Shown piece after piece: positions 10,167-20,114 of a stretch of DNA of 64,000 nt. The stretch lies in the NCBI GenBank assembly GCA_013426805.1, contig JACDZG010000002.1, forward strand, positions 121,264-185,263. The letters run 5' to 3'. Each line of letters begins with the position of its first letter. Positions within the stretch are counted from its first letter, which is position 1. Origin of the DNA: Chromatiaceae bacterium (lineage in GTDB: Bacteria > Pseudomonadota > Gammaproteobacteria > Chromatiales > Chromatiaceae). Under the pieces are notes generated by a model. That model was not told the DNA's origin. It was given only the letters and a program-made list of their open reading frames with translations, and searched no databases. The translations under genes and the position numbers were made by a program.

Positions 10167-10699
10167 ACAACCCGACGGACGGCGCTGCACCGACCGCGAA
10201 AAGCAGACTGCACCGACTGCTGCCCCACCCCATCCTGACGGCCGCGCTGACCGTCATCTGGCTCCTGCTGGCGAACAGCGTCTCGGCTGGACAACTCCTG
10301 CTGGGCTTACTGTTCGGCTGGGCCATCCCGCGCTTCACCCTGCGCTTCTGGCCCGAGCGCGTGCAGGCCCGCCGGCCGCTGGTGCTGCTGCGCTTCATCG
10401 GCGTCGTGCTCTACGACATCCTGGTCGCGAATCTGACGGTGGCCTGGCTGATCCTGCGCGGACCAGGCCGGTTGAGGCCGGGATTCGTGGAACTCCCGCT
10501 GGACCTGACCTCGGACCTTGCGATCAGTCTGCTCGCCAATACCATTTCACTGACTCCGGGCACGGTCTCGGCACGCTTGAGCCCGGACCGGCGGACTCTG
10601 CTGATCCATGCGTTGGATCTGACCGATTCAGCCGCGCTGATCGCCGCCATCAAGTCGCGTTACGAGGCCCCGTTGAAACAAGTCTTCGAATCATGCTGA
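10163..10699 (+). CDS. mrpE: Mrp antiporter subunit E
   Basis: A 178-residue protein with an N-terminal pair of membrane helices, the GLLFGWAIPRF loop, and the conserved LANTISLTPGTVSARLS motif of the MrpE/MnhE family, followed by a cytosolic tail with LLIHALDL. It is coupled to mrpD by a 4-base ATGA overlap and overlaps mrpF by 7 bases. MrpE is needed for assembly of the Mrp complex. Confidence 0.94.
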   Translation: MNNPTDGAAPTAKSRLHRLLPHPILTAALTVIWLLLANSVSAGQLLLGLLFGWAIPRFTLRFWPERVQARRPLVLLRFIGVVLYDILVANLTVAWLILRGPGRLRPGFVELPLDLTSDLAISLLANTISLTPGTVSARLSPDRRTLLIHALDLTDSAALIAAIKSRYEAPLKQVFESC

Positions 10700-10962
10700 A
10701 CACCGTCGTCCCCCTGGCTTTCGCGTTGGTCGGCCTCGCCGCCCTCCTGACCCTGTGGCGACTGCTGATCGGCCCGAGCCGACCCGACCGCATCCTGGCG
10801 CTGGATACCCTCGCGGTGAATGCCGTCGCGCTCATCGTCCTGTTCGGCATCCAACAGAACAGCGCGCTCTATTTCGAGGCGGCACTGCTGATCGCCATGA
10901 TGGGATTCGTGGGGACGGTTGCGCTGTGCAAGTATCTGTTGCGGGGCGATATCATTGAATAG
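10693..10962 (+). CDS. mrpF: Mrp antiporter subunit F
   Basis: An 89-residue membrane protein with three helices and the MrpF signature GPSRPDRILALDTLAVNAVA. ATG 10693 overlaps the end of mrpE. The TAG stop lies inside the first unit of a heptamer tandem repeat that separates it from mrpG. Confidence 0.94.
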   Translation: MLNTVVPLAFALVGLAALLTLWRLLIGPSRPDRILALDTLAVNAVALIVLFGIQQNSALYFEAALLIAMMGFVGTVALCKYLLRGDIIE

Positions 10963-11005
10963 TGAATAGTGAATAGTGGATAGTGGATAGTGGATAGTGG
11001 ATAGC
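10957..11005 (+). repeat. Heptamer tandem repeat (7 units) between mrpF and mrpG
   Basis: Seven units of 7 bp: GAATAGT three times, GGATAGT three times, then GGATAGC, ending directly at the mrpG ATG (11006). The mrpF stop codon is in the first unit, and a GTG in the last junction (10997) is in frame with mrpG. It resembles the short tandemly repeated heptamers known from filamentous cyanobacteria. A change in unit number would alter the distance between the two genes by 7 bp. Confidence 0.95.
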
Positions 11006-11362
11006 ATGATGATCGAATTGCTGGTGTCGGTGTTGATTCTGGTCGGGGCTGTTTTCACCCTGATCGGGGCTTTGGGGCTGGTGGGTCTGCGGGATTTTTA
11101 TACCCGCCTGCATGGCCCCACCAAGGCGACGACGCTCGGCGTGGGCAGCTTGCTGGTCGCCTCCGCCGTCTGGTTCAGCACCCGCGGCGCTGGTCTGAGC
11201 CTGCACGAAGTCCTGGTCACACTCTTCCTCTTCATCACCGCGCCGGTGAGCGCTCACCTGCTTGCCAAGGCGGCGCTGCATCAACGTCGGCACAGCCTGG
11301 CGCCTGAACCCGAGTCGAAGCCTGAATCCGCGGCGCAGCGCGGGGAAGCCGGCGCGGGCTGA
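11006..11362 (+). CDS. mrpG: Mrp antiporter subunit G
   Basis: About 118 residues with three membrane helices and the MrpG motif LGLVGLRDFYTRLHGPTKATTLG. The C-terminal tail is charged and Pro/Glu-rich. The start is either ATG 11006 or the in-frame GTG at 10997 inside the tandem repeat; no strong Shine-Dalgarno is seen, so the repeat may govern translation. It is the last gene of the mrp operon. Confidence 0.92.
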   Translation: MMIELLVSVLILVGAVFTLIGALGLVGLRDFYTRLHGPTKATTLGVGSLLVASAVWFSTRGAGLSLHEVLVTLFLFITAPVSAHLLAKAALHQRRHSLAPEPESKPESAAQRGEAGAG

Positions 11363-11379
11363 CTCCATGCCCGAAGTCC

Positions 11380-11605
11380 AGGGCTTTGCCGTTAAAGTCG
11401 CGCAACGACCCCGTGGGAGCGGCGTCCCGCCGCGATGGGGCCGGGCGTGCAGCCGCAGCGTTCGCGGTCACCACGGCACCGCATCGCGGCGGGACGCCGC
11501 TCCCACGGGGGCCATTCATCGTCCGCGGTGGCTGACGATCCTTCCATGGCCGTTAGCCCTGGTCCAGCGCCGCACCAAGGCTGAAGCCTTGGACAGCAAC
11601 ACGCT
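11380..11605 (+). repeat. MITE-like composite repeat, copy B
   Basis: The same block order as at 4850-5110 but inverted: a flank with GTCGCGCAACGACCCCGTGG, arm 11410-11435, spacer, arm 11484-11509, then CATTCATC, a GGTGGCTGA block and CCATGGCCGTTAGCC. The arms are perfect 26-base inverted repeats of each other. The rest of the 11363-11802 gap contains no gene that I can support. Confidence 0.85.
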
Positions 11606-11802
11606 GCCTGCCCGGACAGTCGTGGTGGCCTGAAGTTTGCTCTAACTGTGTCCTGAGGGCTGCAAGCGGCCCTTCCGCCGACCAACCGCACCGCCGCGGT
11701 GCAGCGACCCGGCGAACCGCCCGATTCGCAAGCGAAGCACAACCGGCAGGAAGGCTTCAGCCTGTGATCGCGACACACCGCGCCAACCACGGGACATGAC
11801 AC

Positions 11803-13254
<1,452 letters not shown>

Positions 13255-13326
13255 CAGGCTGTCGGACTTGAAACAATTCCCAGGAATAGACATCCCGACT
13301 GCGCCTGTCCGCAATATCTATAAGGC

Positions 13327-13353
13327 CTGGCCGGTCGCGCCTCTACCGGCCAG
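13327..13353 (+). promoter_or_regulatory. Hairpin just upstream of a GTG start
   Basis: A perfect 9-bp inverted repeat, CTGGCCGGT (13327-13335) and ACCGGCCAG (13345-13353), ends 9 bp before the GTG start at 13363. No T-run follows, so it is not an intrinsic terminator. It covers the place where a ribosome-binding site would be. Confidence 0.5.
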
Positions 13354-13362
13354 AGCAACCCT

Positions 13363-15021
13363 GTGAGCACCCCCCATCATGTCCTGACCGTTCTGACCCG
13401 TTTGAGCCAACGCCGACCCACCCAGTCCCGACAGCTTCGGGATGCCCTCGACGGGCGCTTGGCGGAGCTGGCGCCGATCGCGATTCAAGTGGGGGTGGAG
13501 ACCGGCGATCCCATCGGTCGTGTCCTGGCCGATTGTCTTGCTTCCAATCCAGACCCCGCCCTGGCTGCCCGACTGCATCCACTGATTCCAGACGACACAG
13601 TCGCATTGCGCGAACTAGCCGTTGCGGTCACCATCCAATACCTTGACCAGGTTCGGGCGCAGGACGCAGCGCAAGGTGCACAGGCCACCTTACTGAACAA
13701 TCTGGCTGGTCGGCTGTTGGATCTGGGACAACCGGCGCGTGCCGCGGCGCTGGCCGAGGAGTCCGTGGCGCTCTATCGCCGGCTGGTGGATGGCGGGCGG
13801 AATACCCTGCGCCCGGGTCTGGCGATGGCCCTGAACACACTGTCGGTGGCTCATGCAGCCGCCGGAGAGACCGACCAGGCACTGGAACCGGCACGCGAGT
13901 CGGTGGCGCTCTACCGGCAGTCGGTCGCGGGTTCCGACCCGGCGACTGCCGCCCTGCTTGCCCAATCCTTGAATACCCTGGCCAATCGGCTGATGGCTTA
14001 CGGACGATGGCCTGAGGCATTGGCCGCCGCCCAAGAGTCCGTCGCGATCTATTCCGGGCTCCCGGGAAGTCCTCTGCGTCTTGGCTATCTGGCCCGGGCA
14101 CTCGATACCCTGTCTTACGCTCAGATCGATTGCGGGCACGCGCAAGAGGCGGTGCAGACCAGCCGACGCTCCCAGACGCTCTATCGGTACCTCGCCGAGG
14201 ACGATCCGGACGGCTATGAGCCTTTGCTCGGTGTGAGTTGCTGCAACCTGGCGGGTATCCTGCTGCGCACTCTAGACTACCCGGGCGCCGAGCGCGCGGC
14301 GCTCGAGGCCGCGAGCATCTTCTCGGGTCTGGCCGCCGTGCGTACCGATGCCTTCGTGACCCAGTTCCTGCACGCACTGCTCGTACAGGGACTCAGCGCG
14401 TGCGCCCTCGATCGTCATGTCGATGCACAGGACACCCTACACCAGGCAATGGATATCCTTGCCGCCTTCGATCCGCTGCAACCCTGGCATCGCGCGCTGG
14501 TGCCTGAGGTCAGAGAGGGGCTGGCCCTGGCCCTGGCTGGGCAAGGGCGTCTCGCCGAGGGGATCGCCGAGGGCGAGCGGGCGCTGGCGGAGTACTCCAA
14601 CCTGCCGCAGCAGGAGCGCGCCGGGCATCTCCCGGACCTGGCCCGCTGTGGCGTCAACCTCGCCAGCATATATCTGGAGGCCGGCGACCCGTTACAGGCA
14701 TTGCGCGCCTTGGAGGAGGCCCGCGGGGTCTACGGGTTGATCCGCGAAACCGCACCGGATCTCTTCGCCGATGCGTTGACGCAGGTACTGCGCTTGATCG
14801 CAGAAGTCGCCATGTCGGTCGACGACACCGAGCGCGCCTTCCTCGCCTTGCGTCAGTTGCTGGAGCTGGTGGCGCCGGGGGAATTGGCACAGCCGAACGC
14901 GGATGCCCTGCTGGCGGAGGCCAGCCGTCGCTTCTCCAAACGTGCCCGTCCCGACCGTACCGAAATCCTTGAACTGTTGGACCTGCTCAGGTCTTGCATC
15001 GACGAGGCGGCGACCGGGTAG
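13363..15021 (+). CDS. TPR-repeat protein (orphan paralogue)
   Basis: A 552-residue protein whose middle is an array of tetratricopeptide-type helical hairpins (recurring patterns such as LNTLSVAHAAAGETDQALEP, ARESVALYRQ, LNTLANRLMAYGRWPEALAA). The N-terminal ~100 residues (VLTVLTRLSQRRP; DDTVALRELAVAVTIQYLDQ) align by eye with those of the convergent gene at 15034-16926 (ALTVLARLGERCP; EHTTSLRETGLAVTAACWQI), so the two are paralogues. There is no signal peptide or enzyme domain. Such TPR modules act as sensor or scaffold parts in STAND systems. Unlike its paralogue it has no NTPase gene directly beside it on its strand. Confidence 0.85.
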   Translation: MSTPHHVLTVLTRLSQRRPTQSRQLRDALDGRLAELAPIAIQVGVETGDPIGRVLADCLASNPDPALAARLHPLIPDDTVALRELAVAVTIQYLDQVRAQDAAQGAQATLLNNLAGRLLDLGQPARAAALAEESVALYRRLVDGGRNTLRPGLAMALNTLSVAHAAAGETDQALEPARESVALYRQSVAGSDPATAALLAQSLNTLANRLMAYGRWPEALAAAQESVAIYSGLPGSPLRLGYLARALDTLSYAQIDCGHAQEAVQTSRRSQTLYRYLAEDDPDGYEPLLGVSCCNLAGILLRTLDYPGAERAALEAASIFSGLAAVRTDAFVTQFLHALLVQGLSACALDRHVDAQDTLHQAMDILAAFDPLQPWHRALVPEVREGLALALAGQGRLAEGIAEGERALAEYSNLPQQERAGHLPDLARCGVNLASIYLEAGDPLQALRALEEARGVYGLIRETAPDLFADALTQVLRLIAEVAMSVDDTERAFLALRQLLELVAPGELAQPNADALLAEASRRFSKRARPDRTEILELLDLLRSCIDEAATG

Positions 15022-15033
15022 CGGCAGTCAGTA

Positions 15034-16926
15034 TCACTTGGGGGCCGCGAGCCGTCGCTCGAAGTCCGCCATTTCGGCCATCCAGTCCCCATAGCGGTCG
15101 GGACTTGCCTGGGCAAAGGGGGCGAGTCGGCTGCATGACTCGCGCGCCGAGGTGAGGGCCTCATTGGTCAGGCCCAGCGCCTGCCGGCGTCTGGCCAGGG
15201 TGTTGAGTGCGACCGCCAACTGTGGCTCGAAGCGTTCCCGATCCTGGTCCGCCAGGTCGCGCAGGAGCCCCACGGCGAGCCGGGCGGCGGATCCTGCCTG
15301 CTCGGGCAGATCGAACCAGCTCAGTGCGTTGGCGAGGTTATTGAGCAGGAGCGAGGCGTTGGCCCGGTCGCCTTCGTCGCCGCGGGCGAGTATCTCCAGC
15401 CGGTGTAGCGCCTGCTCCGCGATCTCGCGGACGGCTTCCGGTTGGGGCGAACCGGTCTGGATCGACAGGCATTGGACCAGCGCTGAACACAACAGGGTCG
15501 GCGCATCACCGCCCTCTGCCTGGTCCGCGAGCGGACGCGCCGCATCCGCTGCCGCGCGGATCAGCACAAGCGCCTCCTGCGCACGGTCCGCCTCCTTCAG
15601 GGCCCGGCCGGTCTTGATCAACGTGTCGATGAGTACCAGCCGGCGGGCGGCCGTCCGCCCGAGCAGCGTCGCGACCATGGTGTCCAGACGCTGAAGCCCG
15701 GTCCGGCCGAGGTGTTTGTAAGGCTCCAACTGGAGATAGAGGCTCAACGCCTCCTCTGCCGGCCCTACAGCCGGCGGCGGCTCCCGGGGGGACAGGTGCG
15801 CGGCGCAATCGAAGGCCGTCGCCGCCGCGTTCAGTGCCTCGTGTCGGTCCCCGAGGCGCAAGAGGCCAATGACCAGATTGCGATGGACCTTGGCACAGTC
15901 CGCCAGGAAGGCATCGGGATAGGCGTCCGCCATCCGTTGGTATTCCCCGGCGGCCGTCCTCAGGTGGGCCACGGCATCGTCTAGATGATCGAGCCGTTGT
16001 TCGGTCATGGCAAGATTGACCAGTGCCATCGCCCATTGATCTGTGAACCGCGCCGGGCGGTCTTCCTTGACCACGGCAAGGATGGCCGCGGCCTCTTGCG
16101 CCGCCTCATAAGCAGCGGCGAACTGCCCGTCTGCAACCAGTGCGTTCGCCAAGGCGCCCAGCGCCGCCGCGAGGTTGGCCCGATTGCGGCGCGGCTCTCG
16201 CTCAGGACCCGGCGCGCGGTCGCGATAGCGACGGTGAATGGCAACAGACTCCAGCACGGCAGTAACCGCCGCATCGGTCTGGCCAGCGGCGAGGCATTGC
16301 CCTGCCAGGTTATTCAAGACCAAACCCAGATCCAGATCGGTGTCGGAATCGGCCTGATCTGCCAGCCGGCGGAGCAACCCGGCGGCTTCGTGATAGGCCG
16401 TGACTGCCTCCTGCACCAGCCCGGCGCCGCCCAACGCCATGCCCTGTGAGGACAGTGAGCGTGCCAGGTAGTGTGTCTGTTCGCGCGAGCTGTCGGCGCG
16501 CGGCCGAAAATAGTCGATGAGCCCGGCGGCCCGTTCCACCGCGGCGTCATAGCGGCCGAGTTCGCTCAGACGTGCGACCAGATTGTTGCCGATCTCGGCC
16601 CGAAAGCGATCGGAATCTGGGGTCGTGTCACCGCGCGCCTCCAGGATCTGCCAGCAGGCAGCCGTGACGGCCAGCCCGGTTTCTCTCAGGCTGGTGGTGT
16701 GTTCCGGTAAGCGGTTGTGGAAGGCGCAGGCCTGCGCGGACGGCCAGCCGGAGACAATGCGTGCTACCGTTGAGTCCAGCTCCCGTGGCCATCCACCCTC
16801 GGCGACAGCCAGGCAGTCGGCGAACAGGTGTGGTCGCCCCTCCAATGCCTGAGCCAGGTATACCAGATTGTTGGGGCACCGCTCACCCAGGCGCGCGAGC
16901 ACGGTGAGTGCGCTCAGCGGGTCCAT
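15034..16926 (-). CDS. TPR-repeat protein following the DUF4062-STAND gene
   Basis: A 630-residue helical-repeat protein with many TPR-like units (LSSQGMALGGAGLVQEAVTA; LNNLAGQCLAAGQTDAAVTA; LNTLARRRQALGLTNEALTS). It starts only 15 bp after the stop of the DUF4062-STAND NTPase on the same strand, so the two are probably co-expressed. In many related proteins DUF4062, a NACHT/NB-ARC-like ATPase and TPRs form one chain; here they appear split in two. Its stop faces that of the paralogous TPR gene with only 12 bp between them. Confidence 0.87.
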   Translation of the reverse strand: MDPLSALTVLARLGERCPNNLVYLAQALEGRPHLFADCLAVAEGGWPRELDSTVARIVSGWPSAQACAFHNRLPEHTTSLRETGLAVTAACWQILEARGDTTPDSDRFRAEIGNNLVARLSELGRYDAAVERAAGLIDYFRPRADSSREQTHYLARSLSSQGMALGGAGLVQEAVTAYHEAAGLLRRLADQADSDTDLDLGLVLNNLAGQCLAAGQTDAAVTAVLESVAIHRRYRDRAPGPEREPRRNRANLAAALGALANALVADGQFAAAYEAAQEAAAILAVVKEDRPARFTDQWAMALVNLAMTEQRLDHLDDAVAHLRTAAGEYQRMADAYPDAFLADCAKVHRNLVIGLLRLGDRHEALNAAATAFDCAAHLSPREPPPAVGPAEEALSLYLQLEPYKHLGRTGLQRLDTMVATLLGRTAARRLVLIDTLIKTGRALKEADRAQEALVLIRAAADAARPLADQAEGGDAPTLLCSALVQCLSIQTGSPQPEAVREIAEQALHRLEILARGDEGDRANASLLLNNLANALSWFDLPEQAGSAARLAVGLLRDLADQDRERFEPQLAVALNTLARRRQALGLTNEALTSARESCSRLAPFAQASPDRYGDWMAEMADFERRLAAPK

Positions 16927-16941
16927 GCGGGCATCGTCCTC

Positions 16942-18492
16942 TCAGCCTGTCGCAAGCGACTTGGGGCCAAGTACCAGGTCCAGCAGCTCATCCTGGGCCT
17001 CGCCCAATTGCCGCTCGACCAAGTGCTCGCCGAGCAGATCGGGGAGTACCGGCTCGATCCATTTTTCGCCAGGATAGCTGTCATGCAGTGCCCGGGCGAT
17101 ACCGTGCAGGATGGGCGCAGGGGTGTCGGCGAAAAAGCTCACCCGGCCGATCAGATCCAGTGCCTCGGACTCATCGTCGGCACCGCCACCGAGGGTCATG
17201 GCCGCCATCGCTCGACCCATACCGGCCACCACATACTGAGGGAGCTCCCGCCGTTGCGCCAGCGTCTCCCAGAAGCGCTGCTCGCGTGCGAGGTGATGGT
17301 CGAGGATGCCATCCTCGTCGGCTCCGGTCTCGGCCTCGAGACGCATCAGTGCGGCCATGTGGAGCATCAGGACGCGATCGAACCAGGGTGCCTGGTAGTC
17401 CTCGGGCTCACCCGTGGGGACCTGTGTCCCGAGTGCCCCGGAAAAGGCGTCGGCCGCCAGACGGTAGGAGCGACGACGCGCCGCGGCGGTCAGGGTCAGG
17501 GGTTGCAGGGCGATGCGTTGGGCCGCCGCCCCAACGAAAAGGTCGCCGATCCCCTGGGGTTCGCGCTTGAGCGCCTCCCACCAGTCGCCTGCGGCACGGG
17601 CGAGGAGCAGCAGCCGCACAGACCCACCGGCCCGACGATTGGCCGCCGCGGCGAGTTGCACCAGCAGGTCACGCCCGGTCTCCGCATAGTCGAGCACGAT
17701 CAGGACCGGTTTGGGCGTATGGGCCAAGGCCGCGATACCCTCCGGGGTCACCGCCGCGCTGCGGTGATCCAGGAAGCCGGCGAGCCAACCCTCCCGGCGC
17801 AGCAGAGCGCACAGTTCGAGCCCCAGGCGGGTCTTGCCCATGCCGCCTGAGCCGGTGTAGAGGCGAATCGCCAAGGTTCGGGGACTGAACGCCCAGTCGC
17901 GCAGGTCCTTTAGCTCGGCGTCCCGATCATGGAAGGGGACGACACCGCATTCCGGACGCAACAAGGTACCGGGCGGGTCCAGATCCAGGCGCCAAGGACG
18001 CCATGGCAGGCGCAGCAACCCTTCCTCGCGTTGCCAGTGCCGGATCGCCTTCACCACCAGTGCGGCCAGCGTCGCGGGCGAGCCGAATTCGGCCACAACC
18101 CGCTCGCGCCTGACCCGGGTGCGAAACGACTGCTGGCGTTGCCACTGCCCATCGTCCTCCCGCAGATTGCCTGGTACCGGGAAGTCGTCGGGCGTCAGGA
18201 ACATCAGCCGGGGAACACCCTGACGCTCGGCCGTGTCGTACTCGCATTCGGTAAACGACCGGTCCTCCCCGGGCGGGCGGTTGCCATGCCACAGGCCGAC
18301 CAACCCGACCAGGAGGTCGCAGCGCGCGACCTGCGACCGGTCATGCCCGGCGGGATCCGCATCGGACGCGCCATAGTCCTCCATGCGGACACAGGTGCAG
18401 CCGTCGAGTTCGGTGACGGCCTCATGGACCGCCAGGCGATAGTCGTCGAGGTCGCGGCCGGTCGAGCTGAGGAAGATGCGCAGGGTGGTCAT
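16942..18492 (-). CDS. DUF4062 domain plus STAND-type NTPase
   Basis: 516 residues. The N-terminus (LRIFLSSTGRDLDDYR; RMEDYGASDADP; CDLLVGLVGLWHG) is a DUF4062 domain, a TIR-like Rossmannoid module common at the N-terminus of STAND proteins. From about residue 195 an ATPase follows, with Walker A GSGGMGKTRLGLEL and a Walker B-like strand KPVLIVLDYAET. The C-terminal ~200 residues are helical. It has the layout of a STAND signal-transducing ATPase in which ligand sensing is done by repeats, here on the next gene. A 101-bp spacer separates it from the five-gene operon upstream, so it may share that transcript or use its own promoter. Confidence 0.85.
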   Translation of the reverse strand: MTTLRIFLSSTGRDLDDYRLAVHEAVTELDGCTCVRMEDYGASDADPAGHDRSQVARCDLLVGLVGLWHGNRPPGEDRSFTECEYDTAERQGVPRLMFLTPDDFPVPGNLREDDGQWQRQQSFRTRVRRERVVAEFGSPATLAALVVKAIRHWQREEGLLRLPWRPWRLDLDPPGTLLRPECGVVPFHDRDAELKDLRDWAFSPRTLAIRLYTGSGGMGKTRLGLELCALLRREGWLAGFLDHRSAAVTPEGIAALAHTPKPVLIVLDYAETGRDLLVQLAAAANRRAGGSVRLLLLARAAGDWWEALKREPQGIGDLFVGAAAQRIALQPLTLTAAARRRSYRLAADAFSGALGTQVPTGEPEDYQAPWFDRVLMLHMAALMRLEAETGADEDGILDHHLAREQRFWETLAQRRELPQYVVAGMGRAMAAMTLGGGADDESEALDLIGRVSFFADTPAPILHGIARALHDSYPGEKWIEPVLPDLLGEHLVERQLGEAQDELLDLVLGPKSLATG

Positions 18493-18593
18493 GTGTCCTG
18501 TTACCCGTTGTTCGAATGCAGGCTCCGCTTGCCGCCGGTGAAGTCCTGAGTGTAGCGAGCTGGATTTGCACAGTCATTGAGGCGCTCGGGAGA

Positions 18594-20114
18594 TCAATTG
18601 CTGATCTCCCGCTCCAGCAAGCTCGCCGGCTCCTCCGCCAGCAGGTGCTCCCGCCACAACGGCACCTGCCAGCGGTAGCGACCGGCCTCGCGGGCAATGA
18701 TAAATGCCAGTTCCAGACGCGTCAGCGAGGCCATGACCTGACCCGCATCGGCAGCCACCCCGAGCCCGGCGAGCCGGTCCAGCGCATCAGCGAAACCGAA
18801 TCGATCCTGCTCCACCAGCGCATAGCACAAGATGCGGTCCAGGCGCGCGCCGACGCGGTCGGTGGTCAACTCAGACCAGCCGTCCAGTGCGCTGCGCAGA
18901 GACTGGCTGTCCATGGCCCGAGCCAGGTGCACCTCGGTCAGCTCCCGACTGGCGAGCGTCAGGTCCTTGAGCATCTCGTTACAGAGGATTGCGATCAAAT
19001 TGGCCCGCTGACCGGTCGCCTCAATGATTCGGTCCACCAGTGACTCAGGTACCAGGCGCAGGTCGAGCGCGCCCAGGGGCTCGCAGATCATCGCGCGGCA
19101 GGCCTCCGGCTCCAGTGCCCCCAGCGTCAGAACCTCGGAAAAATTACTGATCGGCGAATGGTATTCAAGGATCGTCCTGCGGTATAGGCCCCAGAACCCG
19201 GCCAGGATGAAGTCACAGTGCCCCTCGTCGCTCAATGACCGAAAGGCGTTCAGACAGGCATAGGGCGCACCATGGGCACCACCCGCGTCCTGCTCCACGA
19301 AGTTGTCCGCCTCATCGATCAGGATCAGTCGACGCTGGCCCGGGATCGGCTCGGCCAAGATGCGTAGCGCCGACTGAAGATCGGTCTCCGGCGGGAGTCC
19401 CAGTACCCGTGCCAGTAACGCGGCGATCGGCCTGAACCCGATCGAGCAATAGCAGCATTCCACCGCGGGGTCCTTCGCGTAGCGCCGCTCCAGTTCCAGC
19501 AGCAGGCTGGTCTTTCCGAGCTGCCGCCCACCCACCAGCAGATAATTGGCAGGGGGGCTGTGCTGGATGTGGCTCAGGATCTGAGCGCGGCCGAAGAAGC
19601 CCCGCTCCCGGCGCACTGCGTTACTTGTCTGGTAGGGTGAGACCCGTGCCACCCTCACATAGCGGGCAATCAACCGCGACAGTGCATCTAGTGGCTCGGT
19701 GGCGAGCAACAGGGCAGAGATCTCCGCGTCGTCCGGCCCCACCCACCAGGTCTCGGGCGAGCGGCAGCACCTGGAGAGCGTCGCGCGCTGGGCTGGAGTG
19801 GCGCCAATCACCAGGCAGACCCCTGCGCCCAGTCCGTTTAGCCCCTCCAGGACCTGTTGGTCGGTCCAGTGCGCGGGGGGCAGGGCCACCGGACAGATGC
19901 CGCCTGTGAGGGGCAAGGGAAAGGCATCGGGCAGCCTGAGAGTAAAGCACGCCATGTCGGCGGCCTCCCCCAGACCAGGAGCCGGTCGGCACTGCGCACT
20001 CATCTGCCGGGCGAGCCAACGGACCCGCGTCTCGCCAGACCCCCGGTCGAAGATCAGTCTGCCCTTGTTCGTCAGTTGAGCAGGCATTGCCTCTGCACCA
20101 TTGTTCTGTCTCAT
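18594..20114 (-). CDS. AAA (ORC/STAND-like) ATPase, fifth gene of the TIR/MoxR operon
   Basis: 506 residues. An N-terminal ~170-residue region of unknown type leads to SPYQTSNAVRRERGFFGRAQ, a motif that precedes the ATPase in this family, then Walker A GGRQLGKTSLLLEL and Walker B RRLILIDEADNF. A C-terminal winged-helix-like segment follows (LTRLELAFIIAREAGRYRWQ). The family includes AAA_14/ORC-like ATPases found in NTP-dependent conflict loci. The ATG at 20114 overlaps the upstream stop as ATGA, which fixes the start and shows coupling. Confidence 0.87.
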   Translation of the reverse strand: MRQNNGAEAMPAQLTNKGRLIFDRGSGETRVRWLARQMSAQCRPAPGLGEAADMACFTLRLPDAFPLPLTGGICPVALPPAHWTDQQVLEGLNGLGAGVCLVIGATPAQRATLSRCCRSPETWWVGPDDAEISALLLATEPLDALSRLIARYVRVARVSPYQTSNAVRRERGFFGRAQILSHIQHSPPANYLLVGGRQLGKTSLLLELERRYAKDPAVECCYCSIGFRPIAALLARVLGLPPETDLQSALRILAEPIPGQRRLILIDEADNFVEQDAGGAHGAPYACLNAFRSLSDEGHCDFILAGFWGLYRRTILEYHSPISNFSEVLTLGALEPEACRAMICEPLGALDLRLVPESLVDRIIEATGQRANLIAILCNEMLKDLTLASRELTEVHLARAMDSQSLRSALDGWSELTTDRVGARLDRILCYALVEQDRFGFADALDRLAGLGVAADAGQVMASLTRLELAFIIAREAGRYRWQVPLWREHLLAEEPASLLEREISN

